Shown: positions 1 to 7,299, counted from the first letter of the stretch. The stretch is 11,737 nt of DNA from Halarchaeoplasma sp046498385 (GCA_046498385.1 JAWOAU010000088.1:1-11737), one strand, 5' to 3'. Program-made: numbers and translations. The notes: generated by a model from the sequence alone, not told the origin.

Positions 1-317
1 TGAAATCTACGTTATTTGACTAGTTATACTAATAATCTTTGGAGCGCGCAAAAATTTTGACCTTTCCAGTTGAGTAGCCGAATCCCACAGCCAAGGCTGT
101 GGGTATATGACCTCCCTATCCGCAGTGATAACGAGGATAGAGTGGAGCTTGTTCCACGCTACGGTCGATCGATTGTAATAAATTACCGCCCATCATCACC
201 TTTCTATTTTTATAGAAGATAAGAAAGGTAAAAGGATATGGTCCTGGCTGGTTTCCTACCCTTAACCTGTAGCTATCATTCGCCCCACCGCCTCCCTTTT
301 CATGCATTCAAGTCTCA
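1..317. other. Gene-poor stretch with three consecutive hairpins
   Basis: I see no convincing protein gene here. Directly visible are three inverted repeats in a row: CCCACAGCC/GGCTGTGGG (84-103), CTATCC/GGATAG (116-140) and GTGGA/TCCAC (142-157). The stretch from about 190 to 300 is plain sequence on which I see no motif. On the minus strand it lies just after the end of the 89-residue orphan gene. The hairpin cluster could be a structured RNA, a transposon-end relic or a terminator; nothing visible decides between them. Confidence 0.5.
84..103. repeat. Strong perfect hairpin, IS200/IS605-end-like
   Basis: Nine bases, CCCACAGCC, are followed after AA by their exact reverse complement GGCTGTGGG; sterically this is an 8-bp stem with a CAAG loop. 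The context GAAT before the stem and TATATGAC after it resembles the layout of right ends and guide-RNA scaffolds of IS200/IS605-type elements (a GAAT-CCC stem, then a GGATGTCA-like tail). That resemblance is from memory and is not an exact match. No transposase or TnpB gene is present in the window, so at most this is a relic or a solo end, or the element lies to the left of the window. A plain terminator or RNA stem is the alternative. Confidence 0.5.
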
Positions 318-587
318 TTAGAGCTGATAGTACCCTCTGGAGAACAGCATGGAGTCCTGCGCCGCAAATACCGGATCGGTACACTGCCACGGTATATCGA
401 AGGTGAGTATTATGTACTCACCGTGTACGATGGTCACCATATCACCGTTGCCTTCAAGTAGCATGTCCGTAACATCCTCGACACCGTTGAGCATAGCACT
501 CACCAAGGGCGCTTCCTGCACATTCACAGAGGTTGGCACTGAGTTGTCCAGCCCGACGAAGTCAAGGTGGTGATTCTGTGTACTCAT
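318..587 (-). CDS. Hypothetical 89-residue protein
   Basis: I do not recognise this protein. The chosen start is the ATG at 587-585, because GAGGT lies seven bases upstream (595-599); an ATG eight codons earlier lacks such a site. The product begins MSTQNHHLDF and ends GYYQL, with a TAA stop. It is acidic, with hydrophobic stretches such as VTIVHGEYIILTFDI that look like beta strands, and one cysteine. No signal peptide or membrane segment is visible, so it is probably a small soluble cytoplasmic protein. It follows the ABC permease gene on the same strand but is separated by 130 bases holding several inverted repeats, so it is probably transcribed alone. Its own ribosome binding site and protein-like composition make it more credible than the overlapping frames. 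Confidence 0.6.
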   Translation of the reverse strand: MSTQNHHLDFVGLDNSVPTSVNVQEAPLVSAMLNGVEDVTDMLLEGNGDMVTIVHGEYIILTFDIPWQCTDPVFAAQDSMLFSRGYYQL

Positions 588-628
588 TATCTGTACCTCG
601 ACCGAATACATATTAATGTAGACATTTC

Positions 629-700
629 AGGAATCTGATTCCTAACATCACAGAAAAGATTTTTCTTTTCCTGTTAGACTTCAGGAATTATTTGAATTCC
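629..700. repeat. Three small hairpins between permease and orphan genes
   Basis: Three inverted repeats stand in a row: AGGAATC-T-GATTCCT (629-643), GAAAAGA-N4-TCTTTTC (653-670) and GGAATT-N5-AATTCC (684-700). The first and third both begin with TTCAGGAAT, so they may be copies of one binding site. Read on the minus strand they lie between the permease stop and the promoter region of the 89-residue gene. They could therefore serve as terminator structures for the ABC operon or as operators of the downstream gene. Confidence 0.4.
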
Positions 701-717
701 CCGGTGATTGAGATATA

Positions 718-1515
718 TCAATATCTTTCTAGTTTTCCGTCTCTAAGTGCCTTCTTCAAGCAGAGCTGAAGTGTGATCAGGCCTATAGCTAATCCTATGA
801 GACCTGCCACGGGCATCACGATCAGGTCCGTGGTCGGTATATAACCGTGAGTGATGCTTGTCCGTATACCGTTCAAGGCGTAGGTGATGGGGATAGCTCG
901 GCTGATGTACTGTGCCGCTCTAGGCAGGACTTCCACCGGAAAGAACACTCCACAGAAAAATTGGAATGAGAAAAAGATAACCGTGAATACCGCCTGTATC
1001 TCCTTATATAATATAGCAACACCGGCGATAGCAAATCCGAAGCCTATTACCGAAAGCCAAGCAAGTACCAGGAAAAGGAAGGAGGGAACGGTCATATTCA
1101 GGCTGATCCCAAAGACCAGTTCAGCAACCAACCACATCTCCACGAAGTTAAGCATCGATACTGTGAATCCCGATAATGCGGTAGCCGAGACCGGTACCAT
1201 CAGATGATTCGGGAGCATGTATATGTTTTTGAAAGTACCTATGTGCTGCTCCCAACGTATGCTCCACGAAGAATCGAAGAATCCAACGCGTATGAACCTC
1301 CATGTGATTATACCGGTCACCATGTACATAGAGAAACCGCCTGGAGTACCGGTACCGCCGGCTTGGTCTATGGTCCTACCTAGTACTCCGAACACGCTCA
1401 CCCATACGATGGGGTAAAGAAGCATGGCGATGAAGTTGAGTTTGTAAGACCACCGCCTCTGCCAATCCCTGACCACGAAGGCCCAAAGTACGGCAAAATA
1501 TTCCTTCACATCCAC
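718..1515 (-). CDS. ABC-2 type transporter permease
   Basis: This is the membrane subunit of an ABC-2 family exporter. The 265-residue product has about six hydrophobic segments, near residues 27-47, 64-80, 107-136, 146-169, 175-197 and 231-253. The family-typical block CGVFFPVEVLP lies at 188-198, followed by IPITYALNGIR (208-218). The length is normal for the family. The start is taken as GTG at 1515, with GGAGG ten bases upstream (1526-1530); a second GTG two codons later is possible. The gene overlaps the 3' end of the ATPase gene by ten bases, so the two are translationally coupled and form one exporter in the cytoplasmic membrane. Family members export drugs, lipids, polysaccharides or pigments; the substrate here cannot be told. 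Confidence 0.92.
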   Translation of the reverse strand: MDVKEYFAVLWAFVVRDWQRRWSYKLNFIAMLLYPIVWVSVFGVLGRTIDQAGGTGTPGGFSMYMVTGIITWRFIRVGFFDSSWSIRWEQHIGTFKNIYMLPNHLMVPVSATALSGFTVSMLNFVEMWLVAELVFGISLNMTVPSFLFLVLAWLSVIGFGFAIAGVAILYKEIQAVFTVIFFSFQFFCGVFFPVEVLPRAAQYISRAIPITYALNGIRTSITHGYIPTTDLIVMPVAGLIGLAIGLITLQLCLKKALRDGKLERY

Positions 1516-2444
1516 GATGTAGCATCCTCCTGATTCTCTTCGTCCTCTTCGGTATGCCTGATGAAAGCTTCTTCAAGTGTAGGCTCCTTAACCGACAAGT
1601 CGGATACTCTTACGTTCTTCACTATCTTTTCTATCACTTCATGAATCCTACTCCCGCCCTCGAGATAAACGCGAACCTTGTTGCCTTTCTTCTCGATGTG
1701 ATCTATCGCTTCATCACTCAGAGTTAATGAATCGTCGCCCGTCATAGTAAACTCCACGAGTCTTTTGGGGAATATTCGTCTCTTCAACTCTCTAGGTTTG
1801 CCCACAGATGTTATTCGACCTTTGTTGAGTATAGCTATCCTTTCACACAATTCCTCAACCTCGAACATGTTGTGGCTGGTGAATATCACTGTTTTCTCCT
1901 CCCGATCCATGATATCTTTTAACAGAGATCTGAATTTTCTGCTTGAAACGGGATCCAGACCCAAGGTCGGTTCGTCTAAAAACAATATAGGGGTGTTCCT
2001 GATCAAATTACGAACCAGGTTCAACTTCTGTCTCATCCCGGTGGAGTAATCCGCCAGTCTTTTTTCGTAGTCTTTCTTCTCCAGCCCCAACCTTTCACCA
2101 TAATCCTCCATCTTATTTTTCCAATCGTAAACCCCGTACAATCGCGAAAAGAAACTCATGTTCTGATAAGCGGTGAGCCTTCGGTAGAACTTATCTCGTG
2201 CCGTTATTATATCCACCATAGCTCTTACTTTTTGAGGTTGCTTCACCACGTCGTAGCCATCGATCTCTACCTCCCCATCATCCGGGAGCAACATAGTGGA
2301 CATGATTTTGACCGTAGTGGTTTTACCTGCACCGTTTGGACCTAGAAGACCAAATACCTCTCCCTTTTTGACTCTAAAGGATATGCCGTCTAAAGCGTTA
2401 GTGCCGTTGAATTCCTTTCTCAAATCTTGTACTTTGATTACCAT
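1506..2444 (-). CDS. ABC transporter ATP-binding protein
   Basis: This is the ATPase that powers the exporter formed with the overlapping downstream permease. In its 312 residues I see Walker A GPNGAGKT (35-42), signature YSTGMRQK (133-140, a common ABC-2 variant of LSGGQ), Walker B ILFLDE (153-158), D-loop LGLDP (161-165) and the switch histidine in TSHN (H191). The usual Q-loop glutamine is not evident near ITARDKFYRRLT, as in some other ABC-2 ATPases. About 80 residues follow the core, ending in an acidic tail, as in DrrA/YhaQ-like exporters. The ATG at 2444 has no Shine-Dalgarno site, but a TATA-like element at 2474-2482 suggests a near-leaderless transcript. The pair is probably co-transcribed from this promoter. 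Confidence 0.95.
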   Translation of the reverse strand: MVIKVQDLRKEFNGTNALDGISFRVKKGEVFGLLGPNGAGKTTTVKIMSTMLLPDDGEVEIDGYDVVKQPQKVRAMVDIITARDKFYRRLTAYQNMSFFSRLYGVYDWKNKMEDYGERLGLEKKDYEKRLADYSTGMRQKLNLVRNLIRNTPILFLDEPTLGLDPVSSRKFRSLLKDIMDREEKTVIFTSHNMFEVEELCERIAILNKGRITSVGKPRELKRRIFPKRLVEFTMTGDDSLTLSDEAIDHIEKKGNKVRVYLEGGSRIHEVIEKIVKNVRVSDLSVKEPTLEEAFIRHTEEDEENQEDATSWM

Positions 2445-2473
2445 TATCGAACACTTGCGTCACGAAGCAAATC

Positions 2474-2503
2474 TAATAAACTTTTTGGGTTGACATTTAC
2501 CCA
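2474..2503 (-). promoter_or_regulatory. Promoter of the ABC exporter operon with upstream inverted repeat
   Basis: On the minus strand AGTTTATTA (2474-2482) fits an archaeal TATA box and would place transcription start about eight bases before the ATG at 2444. Directly upstream of it lies an inverted repeat TGGGT-N8-ACCCA (2486-2503), where an activator or repressor could bind next to TBP/TFB. The assignment is from position and composition only. Confidence 0.45.
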
Positions 2504-2525
2504 TAAAACTTCACTGCTCTATCGA

Positions 2526-2549
2526 TTTGACTTTTGAAGTATAGTCAAA
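2526..2549. repeat. Inverted repeat TTTGACT-N10-AGTCAAA
   Basis: Seven bases pair perfectly across a ten-base loop. The repeat lies between the stop of the ribbon-helix-helix-like gene and the exporter promoter, so it may be a transcript-end structure of the former or a regulatory site of the latter. Confidence 0.4.
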
Positions 2550-2583
2550 GGTACAATTTTGATGGATATGTTTGTGTCCTCTA

Positions 2584-2778
2584 TCATTCGTTCCGGGAGC
2601 TCAAGGTTTCATCTAGTGGTCGACCTTCCTGTTTCCTTGCGATCTCGATCTCCCTTTTTACCTTACCCGAGAATTCTTTCTTTTCTATATTGCATAAAAG
2701 GTTTCGAAGTAGTTCACCCCGGGAGGTATAATGGCCGCGTTCAACTAACTCGTCAATCAATTTGATCCGCTCTTCCAT
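2584..2778 (-). CDS. Ribbon-helix-helix-like small protein, apparently missing its N-terminal strand
   Basis: Residues 4-30 (RIKLIDELVERG, HYTSRGELLRNLL) match the two-helix part of CopG/Arc-type ribbon-helix-helix DNA-binding proteins, in which an IDELVERG-like helix is followed by Y(T/S)SRxE and a second helix. The remainder is a charged helical tail (total 64 residues). Such proteins usually begin with a short DNA-contacting beta strand before the first helix, and from the ATG at 2778 that strand is missing. An in-frame ATG lies 17 codons upstream (2829), but one TAG (2815-2817) stands between. The product may be a truncated or non-binding form, may start at an unrecognised codon, or may be extended by read-through. 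Family members are transcription regulators, often antitoxins; no toxin gene is adjacent. Confidence 0.6.
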   Translation of the reverse strand: MEERIKLIDELVERGHYTSRGELLRNLLCNIEKKEFSGKVKREIEIARKQEGRPLDETLSSRNE

Positions 2779-2804
2779 GGCCTGAAGTTTATGGTCTTTG
2801 TTGC

Positions 2805-2837
2805 CGTGTGTATACTATCGTGTGCCCATAGTACACG
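2805..2837. promoter_or_regulatory. Operator-like inverted repeat upstream of the RHH-like gene
   Basis: CGTGT-(GTAT)-ACTAT at 2805-2818 is mirrored by ATAGTACACG at 2828-2837, giving ten matching bases with a four-base insertion in the left arm. On the minus strand the site lies 27-59 bases before the ATG at 2778 and next to the TATA-like TTAAATACG. Ribbon-helix-helix proteins commonly repress their own promoter through such sites, so autoregulation is a reasonable inference. Confidence 0.4.
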
Positions 2838-2881
2838 TATTTAACGGTTTAGACATAAACTACACTACTTGAAATATGTCT

Positions 2882-2896
2882 AAGGTTATAAACCTT
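2882..2896. repeat. Palindrome AAGGTT-ATA-AACCTT after the repeat-protein gene
   Basis: A perfect 15-base inverted repeat sits eight bases beyond the stop codon of the 1037-residue gene. On the minus strand its centre reads TTTATAA, so it may be a TATA element for the RHH-like gene embedded in an operator, or a transcript-end structure of the preceding gene. Confidence 0.4.
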
Positions 2897-2903
2897 GAGA
2901 TCA

Positions 2904-5900
2904 TCAGGTATCCAGCTCTTCCTTTACCCGGTCCAATTCTCTTTCGATATTCGTAGCTAATTGAAGGGCGTCGAGGTATTTTCCATCATCCATTGCCCTT
3001 TTAGCCTTTTTAAACAGTTTTTCAGCAGGAGCGGTCCGTACCCCTACCTTTTCCAGGTACGCTATCTTTTTCTTTAATCTCTTTGAAATGTTGTAAAAGC
3101 ATTTTTCCTCAGCCTTTTCCAACATTATTTCACCCTTTTTTATGAATTGGATCACATCATCATAATGAGATCCTTGTTTAAGATTCTCCACCGCCTTTTT
3201 CATATAAACTCTTGCCTTTTTTGTGTTCACGTTAAGTTCCTCGGCATCTTGGACCCTTTTCTTAAGTTTGGTCCAATCATTTGCGGCCTGTTTACTTTTT
3301 TTCTTTATGACGTCGATCTCATTTTGGCATCTTTTGATATGTCTTAGTGCCCCTTTGAAGTCGCCTCTATCCCACATCTCTTCCGCCTTTTCGAGTATCT
3401 TTTTTTGCTGCGATATGTTGATACCTCTATCTTCGGCGTATTCGATGATCTCACGGGTACGCTGTATCTCAGGTTCCAGGTGCTCGAACACCCTCTCGTC
3501 CAGCAGTTCTTGTGCATCTTCTATCTTTTCCAGCCCTTTGTCCAGATCTCCTTCTCTCATTATGGAGTTAACGTCTATGGTCTCTTCTATATCCGATATG
3601 TCGATATCCAAGGATAACGCATACTCCATGCCCTCACGATACTCCCTGAGCTTTGACACCAATTCATTTTTGTCCACTAGTTCGTTTATCTTTTCTTCCG
3701 CCTGAATTGCCAGGCTCTCGGCTTGGATGTAATCCTCATCCATGAAGCAGTTCTGCGCCTTCAGCAGCAGTTCTTTGACAGGGGCGACGTCTTCCAATTT
3801 TCCTTCTTTTTTAAGTTGGGCCAAGTGAGATGATAAATCAGATACCAATTCGTAGCTGGATTTCCTCTTCTCAGTTATCCTCTTGGCTTCTTCCTCAATC
3901 TTGGACGAATATTTGATCACCGCGGCATAATTCTTATCCTGTATGTACTCCTGACATCTCTTGAGCCTCTCCTTGATATGTTCTATGTCTACACCCTCTC
4001 TTTTTGCTTTAACGGTTTCTCTCTTCGCCTGGAGGAACAGGTCCTCTGCGGTGTCCTTTAAATATCCGGAAAGACCGTCTATCATCTCCTCCGAAAGACA
4101 TATCACTTTGACGAAGTCGTTACTCCAGAATGCTTCGGAAATTTCTTCAAGATCTTTTTTACACATGTCGACATTGATATACTTTATGTCCATATCTTCG
4201 ATCATTGCGGTCAGTTCTTTGACCTGACTAAACCTTTCCTCAGCTTCTCCTACCCTCCACTTTCTCACATCATCGGATGCATGTTGTAGTAACTCCCACG
4301 CCTCGGGGTAACGACCGTGTTCAAATACATTTTCCAGTTCCTCTAAAATATCGCCTATTGTTTCCATCTCCTCAACAGATTCTTCTTCGTCCTCCTGAAC
4401 CTTTTCCGCAACTTGTTTTAAATTATCTATTCGCTGGTCCATCTCCTCTTTTATCTGAGATTCAAGCTCCTCTTTTGCGTTCAAAGCTATTCTTCCGGCC
4501 TTGGCATGTTCACCGGATTTGGTGTTTGCTATGGCCACTTCGAGCCTGTCCAGGCACTCAGCAGTATCCAAACCCATGTCCTCGGCTACATTTACATGAG
4601 CTTCAAGGTCCTCTACTAGTTTCATCACTTCCGGATATGCTTTCCTGTCTACGTACTCGTCGAACTCTTTTAACTTCTCCTCCGCCAACTCGTCGTTCTT
4701 TTCCTTCAGAGCCTCCTGAGATTCAGCGATCATCTCTAAGGCCTCCGGCATCTCTATGTTTATATCCAGCAGTCCGCCGTAGACCCTTTTTGCTTCTGCT
4801 ATCCGCATCCCGAACCTCTCGTACTCCTCAACTAGATCTCTCACCCTCTCCATACCTGCGTGGGCCCAATCCAGAGCACCTTTATAATCTTCTCTCTTCA
4901 AAGAATCTCTTGCCCTGTTTAAAAGCTCCATGGGTTCGGAGATATCTATCCCTATCTCTTTGCCCCTAACAAAGTGATTTTTGGATTTGGCTATGGTATT
5001 TAACACCCTTTCTAATTTCAACTCGTCGAGCTCTTCCAGGCACTCCTCTATACAGCTGTACGCCTCACTGAAATTACCTTTACGTTTGAAGTCCTCTATT
5101 TCTTCCCTCTTCTCCTTTATATCCCAAACGTTGCATTCGATTTCCTCAGCCTCCTCAATACTTTTTTTAAGCTCGCTTTCTCTTTTCTTAACTGCATCCT
5201 CCAGGACCTCGTTCAATTCTTTCTTCGCGTCTTCCACTAGTCCTACCGCACTTTCGAAGTCCTTCTGTTCTATCTGGGTTTCAACTTTGCTTGTAAGCTC
5301 TTCAATATCTAACGTACTGGCCCCTTCTTCACTCATGGCTTTTTCTAGTTTCGTTACTTTCTCTATCTCCCGTTCGAGCATCTCTTCTAACTCTTTGTAC
5401 AAGATATCTCTGCACTCGGAGACAAGGGATACCGCGGTGGAAAAATCCTCTTCTTCCATGGCAACTCTAGCACCCTGGATAATAGATTCTATTTTATCTC
5501 CGTCCTCCTCCTCTCCTTCAAGGAGGAGGGCGGCGGAATCCAGTTTGATTAGATCGTTCCTCAGCTTTTGCCGTATGCTCTGTTTAGCCAGGTCCAGTGC
5601 CTTATCGGCATTTTTTAAGGACTCTTTTACTTCGCCCATCTCCAACAGTTCCTCGGCCTTATCCAGCTTTTTAAGGGAGTACTCGTACATATCTTCTTTC
5701 GCTATAAAAACATGGATCAATTCAGTTTCGTCTACTATACCTTCAATTCTCTCCTCCGCCGTCTCTAGAAGCATATCCATACCTTTTTTAACGGTCTGAC
5801 TTGCCTCATCGATATCATTATCGTCTAAAAGCTCACGGGCCTCTCGGATGATCTCCTCGACCCGGTCGACGTCTCCTCCTGCATCTCTTAGATGATTAAG

Positions 5901-6017
5901 GAGTTCCTCCACCTTTTCCAGGTCTTTCGAAGTCTCCCTTTTTTTATCTGCGGTTTTTTTTGCCTTTTTTTCCATCTCTCTGGCGAGTTTCCCCGCCTTG
6001 AGGTATTTGTCCGTCAA
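2904..6017 (-). CDS. Giant helical repeat protein (about 16 repeats of about 63 residues)
   Basis: I do not recognise a named family. The 1037-residue product is rich in Glu, Lys, Leu and Ala and predicted almost wholly helical, with no signal peptide, membrane segment or catalytic motif visible. A turn motif of the type (G/N/E)-D-(F/Y)-x-x-A recurs near residues 68, 128, 190, 253, 314, 377, 441, 501, 568, 633, 696, 761, 823, 885, 951 and 1013. The spacing is thus 60-67 residues over the whole length. A second turn such as GIDIS, GLDTA, GVDIE or GINIS lies about 25 residues before many of these. The unit is therefore a helix hairpin or three-helix repeat, suggesting an alpha-solenoid or long coiled coil used as scaffold. 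The start is TTG at 6017 with GGAG nine bases upstream (6027-6030); the ATG three codons earlier is followed at once by TAG. A TATA-like CTTTATTTG lies at 6066-6074. Confidence 0.85.
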   Translation of the reverse strand: MTDKYLKAGKLAREMEKKAKKTADKKRETSKDLEKVEELLNHLRDAGGDVDRVEEIIREARELLDDNDIDEASQTVKKGMDMLLETAEERIEGIVDETELIHVFIAKEDMYEYSLKKLDKAEELLEMGEVKESLKNADKALDLAKQSIRQKLRNDLIKLDSAALLLEGEEEDGDKIESIIQGARVAMEEEDFSTAVSLVSECRDILYKELEEMLEREIEKVTKLEKAMSEEGASTLDIEELTSKVETQIEQKDFESAVGLVEDAKKELNEVLEDAVKKRESELKKSIEEAEEIECNVWDIKEKREEIEDFKRKGNFSEAYSCIEECLEELDELKLERVLNTIAKSKNHFVRGKEIGIDISEPMELLNRARDSLKREDYKGALDWAHAGMERVRDLVEEYERFGMRIAEAKRVYGGLLDINIEMPEALEMIAESQEALKEKNDELAEEKLKEFDEYVDRKAYPEVMKLVEDLEAHVNVAEDMGLDTAECLDRLEVAIANTKSGEHAKAGRIALNAKEELESQIKEEMDQRIDNLKQVAEKVQEDEEESVEEMETIGDILEELENVFEHGRYPEAWELLQHASDDVRKWRVGEAEERFSQVKELTAMIEDMDIKYINVDMCKKDLEEISEAFWSNDFVKVICLSEEMIDGLSGYLKDTAEDLFLQAKRETVKAKREGVDIEHIKERLKRCQEYIQDKNYAAVIKYSSKIEEEAKRITEKRKSSYELVSDLSSHLAQLKKEGKLEDVAPVKELLLKAQNCFMDEDYIQAESLAIQAEEKINELVDKNELVSKLREYREGMEYALSLDIDISDIEETIDVNSIMREGDLDKGLEKIEDAQELLDERVFEHLEPEIQRTREIIEYAEDRGINISQQKKILEKAEEMWDRGDFKGALRHIKRCQNEIDVIKKKSKQAANDWTKLKKRVQDAEELNVNTKKARVYMKKAVENLKQGSHYDDVIQFIKKGEIMLEKAEEKCFYNISKRLKKKIAYLEKVGVRTAPAEKLFKKAKRAMDDGKYLDALQLATNIERELDRVKEELDT

Positions 6018-6065
6018 TTCCTACATCTCCTCGCGTGACATTCTTACAGGTAATCTAACTCAACC

Positions 6066-6074
6066 CAAATAAAG
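6066..6074 (-). promoter_or_regulatory. TATA box of the helical repeat protein gene
   Basis: CTTTATTTG on the minus strand would give a transcript start near 6044 and a leader of about 27 bases that carries the GAGGAG ribosome binding site at 6027-6032. Confidence 0.45.
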
Positions 6075-6114
6075 TCTTCGAATAATTGAACCTTTCAGGT
6101 TCTTAGTGACATTT

Positions 6115-6181
6115 GATCATTTCCTGATGATCTTTGATGGGATATAATATATCAGATGAATTTTCATGGATCGTGAAAATT
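6115..6181. repeat. Two inverted repeats in the divergent intergenic region
   Basis: GATCAT-N6-ATGATC (6115-6132) and AATTTTCA-N7-TGAAAATT (6159-6181) lie in the 248-base region between the divergent helical-repeat and radical SAM genes. They are candidate regulator sites. The rest of the region holds only AT-rich sequence, with a TATA-like ACTATAACT at 6226-6234 before the radical SAM gene. Confidence 0.35.
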
Positions 6182-6265
6182 TGTGAAATCACTAAACTTT
6201 TGACAGTCTCTTTTTTTCCGCCAAAACTATAACTTAGTCCAACGATAGGTTTCGACGTTGATATT

Positions 6266-7285
6266 ATGAAAGACGTCTGTGAAAAATACTCCATCGAAAT
6301 AGGGTCGATCAGACCGCCAAACGAAGGTGGGGCTAGGTCTCTACTTATCAGGACCACCCGAAACTGCCCATGGAACCGGTGTGCTTTCTGCTCCTTTTAC
6401 CTGAGAAAAAAGTTCACCGTGAGGAAGGTCGGGGAGGTAAAGGGAGATATCGACACGGTTAAAATAATAAGGAATATGCTGGCAGATGGTTCGGTGAAGA
6501 GGGAGGAGGTGTCGTACCACAGCCTGTCCATGGTCTATGGATGGTTCCAAAGCGGTGAGAGAACGGTCTTTCTTCAGGATTCCAACTCGCTGATCATGCC
6601 CTCGAACCAGTTGGTGAAGATAATAGATCATCTTATGGAAACATTCCCTTCTCTGGAGAGGGTCACGTCCTATGCTAAGTCGGATACCTTGGTCGGAAAG
6701 AATCTGGACGAGTTAAAAAAAATAAATGAAGCGGGATTGACCAGGCTCCACGTAGGTCTGGAGAGCGGAGACGACGGTGTGTTAAAGATGATGAAGAAGG
6801 GAGTGAGCGCCCGAGAGCATGTAGAGGGGGGAAGGAAAGCTAAGGAAACGGGCTTTGAATTATCCGAATATGTGATGCCGGGTTTGGGGGGTAAAAAACA
6901 CTGGAAGCGGCACGCCTTGAACACCGCAAAGGTTTTGAACTAGATCGACCCGGACTACATAAGGATGCGACCACTTATCGTTCATCCCGAAACAGGACTA
7001 CATGTTCTGAGAGAGAGGGGTAAATTTAGGTCGACTTCCCCCCATGAACGGTTGGAGGAGATCAAGCTCATGGTAAAAGAACTAGACGTTTCCGCCGTGA
7101 TCTGTTTTGACCACTTTTTGAACGGCTGGCGAAACAAAGACGGTGGATTATTGTTCGATGCTTCCTTTAAGGGATACCAGTTACCGAAGGAACAGGACCG
7201 GGTACTCGAGCTTGCGGAGGAGGGGTTGAGGGTGGACGAATCCCTTCACTTCGACCCCCGGAGGTCCGTTAGGACATCTCTTTAA
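6266..7285 (+). CDS. Radical SAM protein interrupted by one in-frame TAG
   Basis: This is a radical SAM enzyme of unknown substrate. Residues 34-42, CPWNRCAFC, supply the three cysteines for the 4Fe-4S cluster in the CX4CX2C spacing seen in a group of archaeal and bacterial radical SAM proteins with a CPWNxCxFC motif. GLESGDD (164-170) and VMPGLGG (203-209) are typical later barrel motifs. Codon 226 (6941-6943) is TAG, within what reads KVLN-TAG-IDPDYIRMRPL. The text continues in the same frame for 114 more codons of family-like sequence, including RPLIVHPETGL, to a TAA. Termination at TAG would leave a 225-residue product lacking the end of the barrel. No other frameshift or stop is seen. 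Explanations are a recent nonsense mutation (from CAG, GAG or AAG), a sequencing error, or amber read-through. The start ATG at 6266 has a weak leader. Confidence 0.8.
6941..6943 (+). other. In-frame amber codon inside the radical SAM gene
   Basis: TAG lies between AAC and ATC in frame with the gene start at 6266 and with the downstream half ending at 7285. Archaea with the pylTS system read TAG as pyrrolysine; no pyl gene or tRNA is in the window, so that reading is only a possibility. Confidence 0.7.
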
Positions 7286-7299
7286 TTACGGCGTTATAG

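Noticed and set aside
116..307. Open minus-strand frame of 63 codons next to the hairpin cluster
   Set aside because: No ribosome binding site, no recognisable domain, an unprotein-like mix of residues, and hairpins at its end; better explained as noncoding.
4277..5799. Long plus-strand open frames of 230 and 272 codons opposite the helical repeat gene
   Set aside because: They are antisense shadows of a low-complexity Glu/Lys-rich gene; the translations are Ser/Leu/Pro-rich and have no domain features.
6103..6357. Minus-strand open frame of 84 codons overlapping the radical SAM start
   Set aside because: It overlaps the conserved start of the radical SAM gene on the opposite strand and shows no ribosome binding site or domain.
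6965..7285. Separate gene starting at an ATG after the TAG of the radical SAM gene
   Set aside because: It is in frame with the upstream half, opens in the middle of a barrel segment and has no proper ribosome binding site; it is the C-terminal part of one protein.
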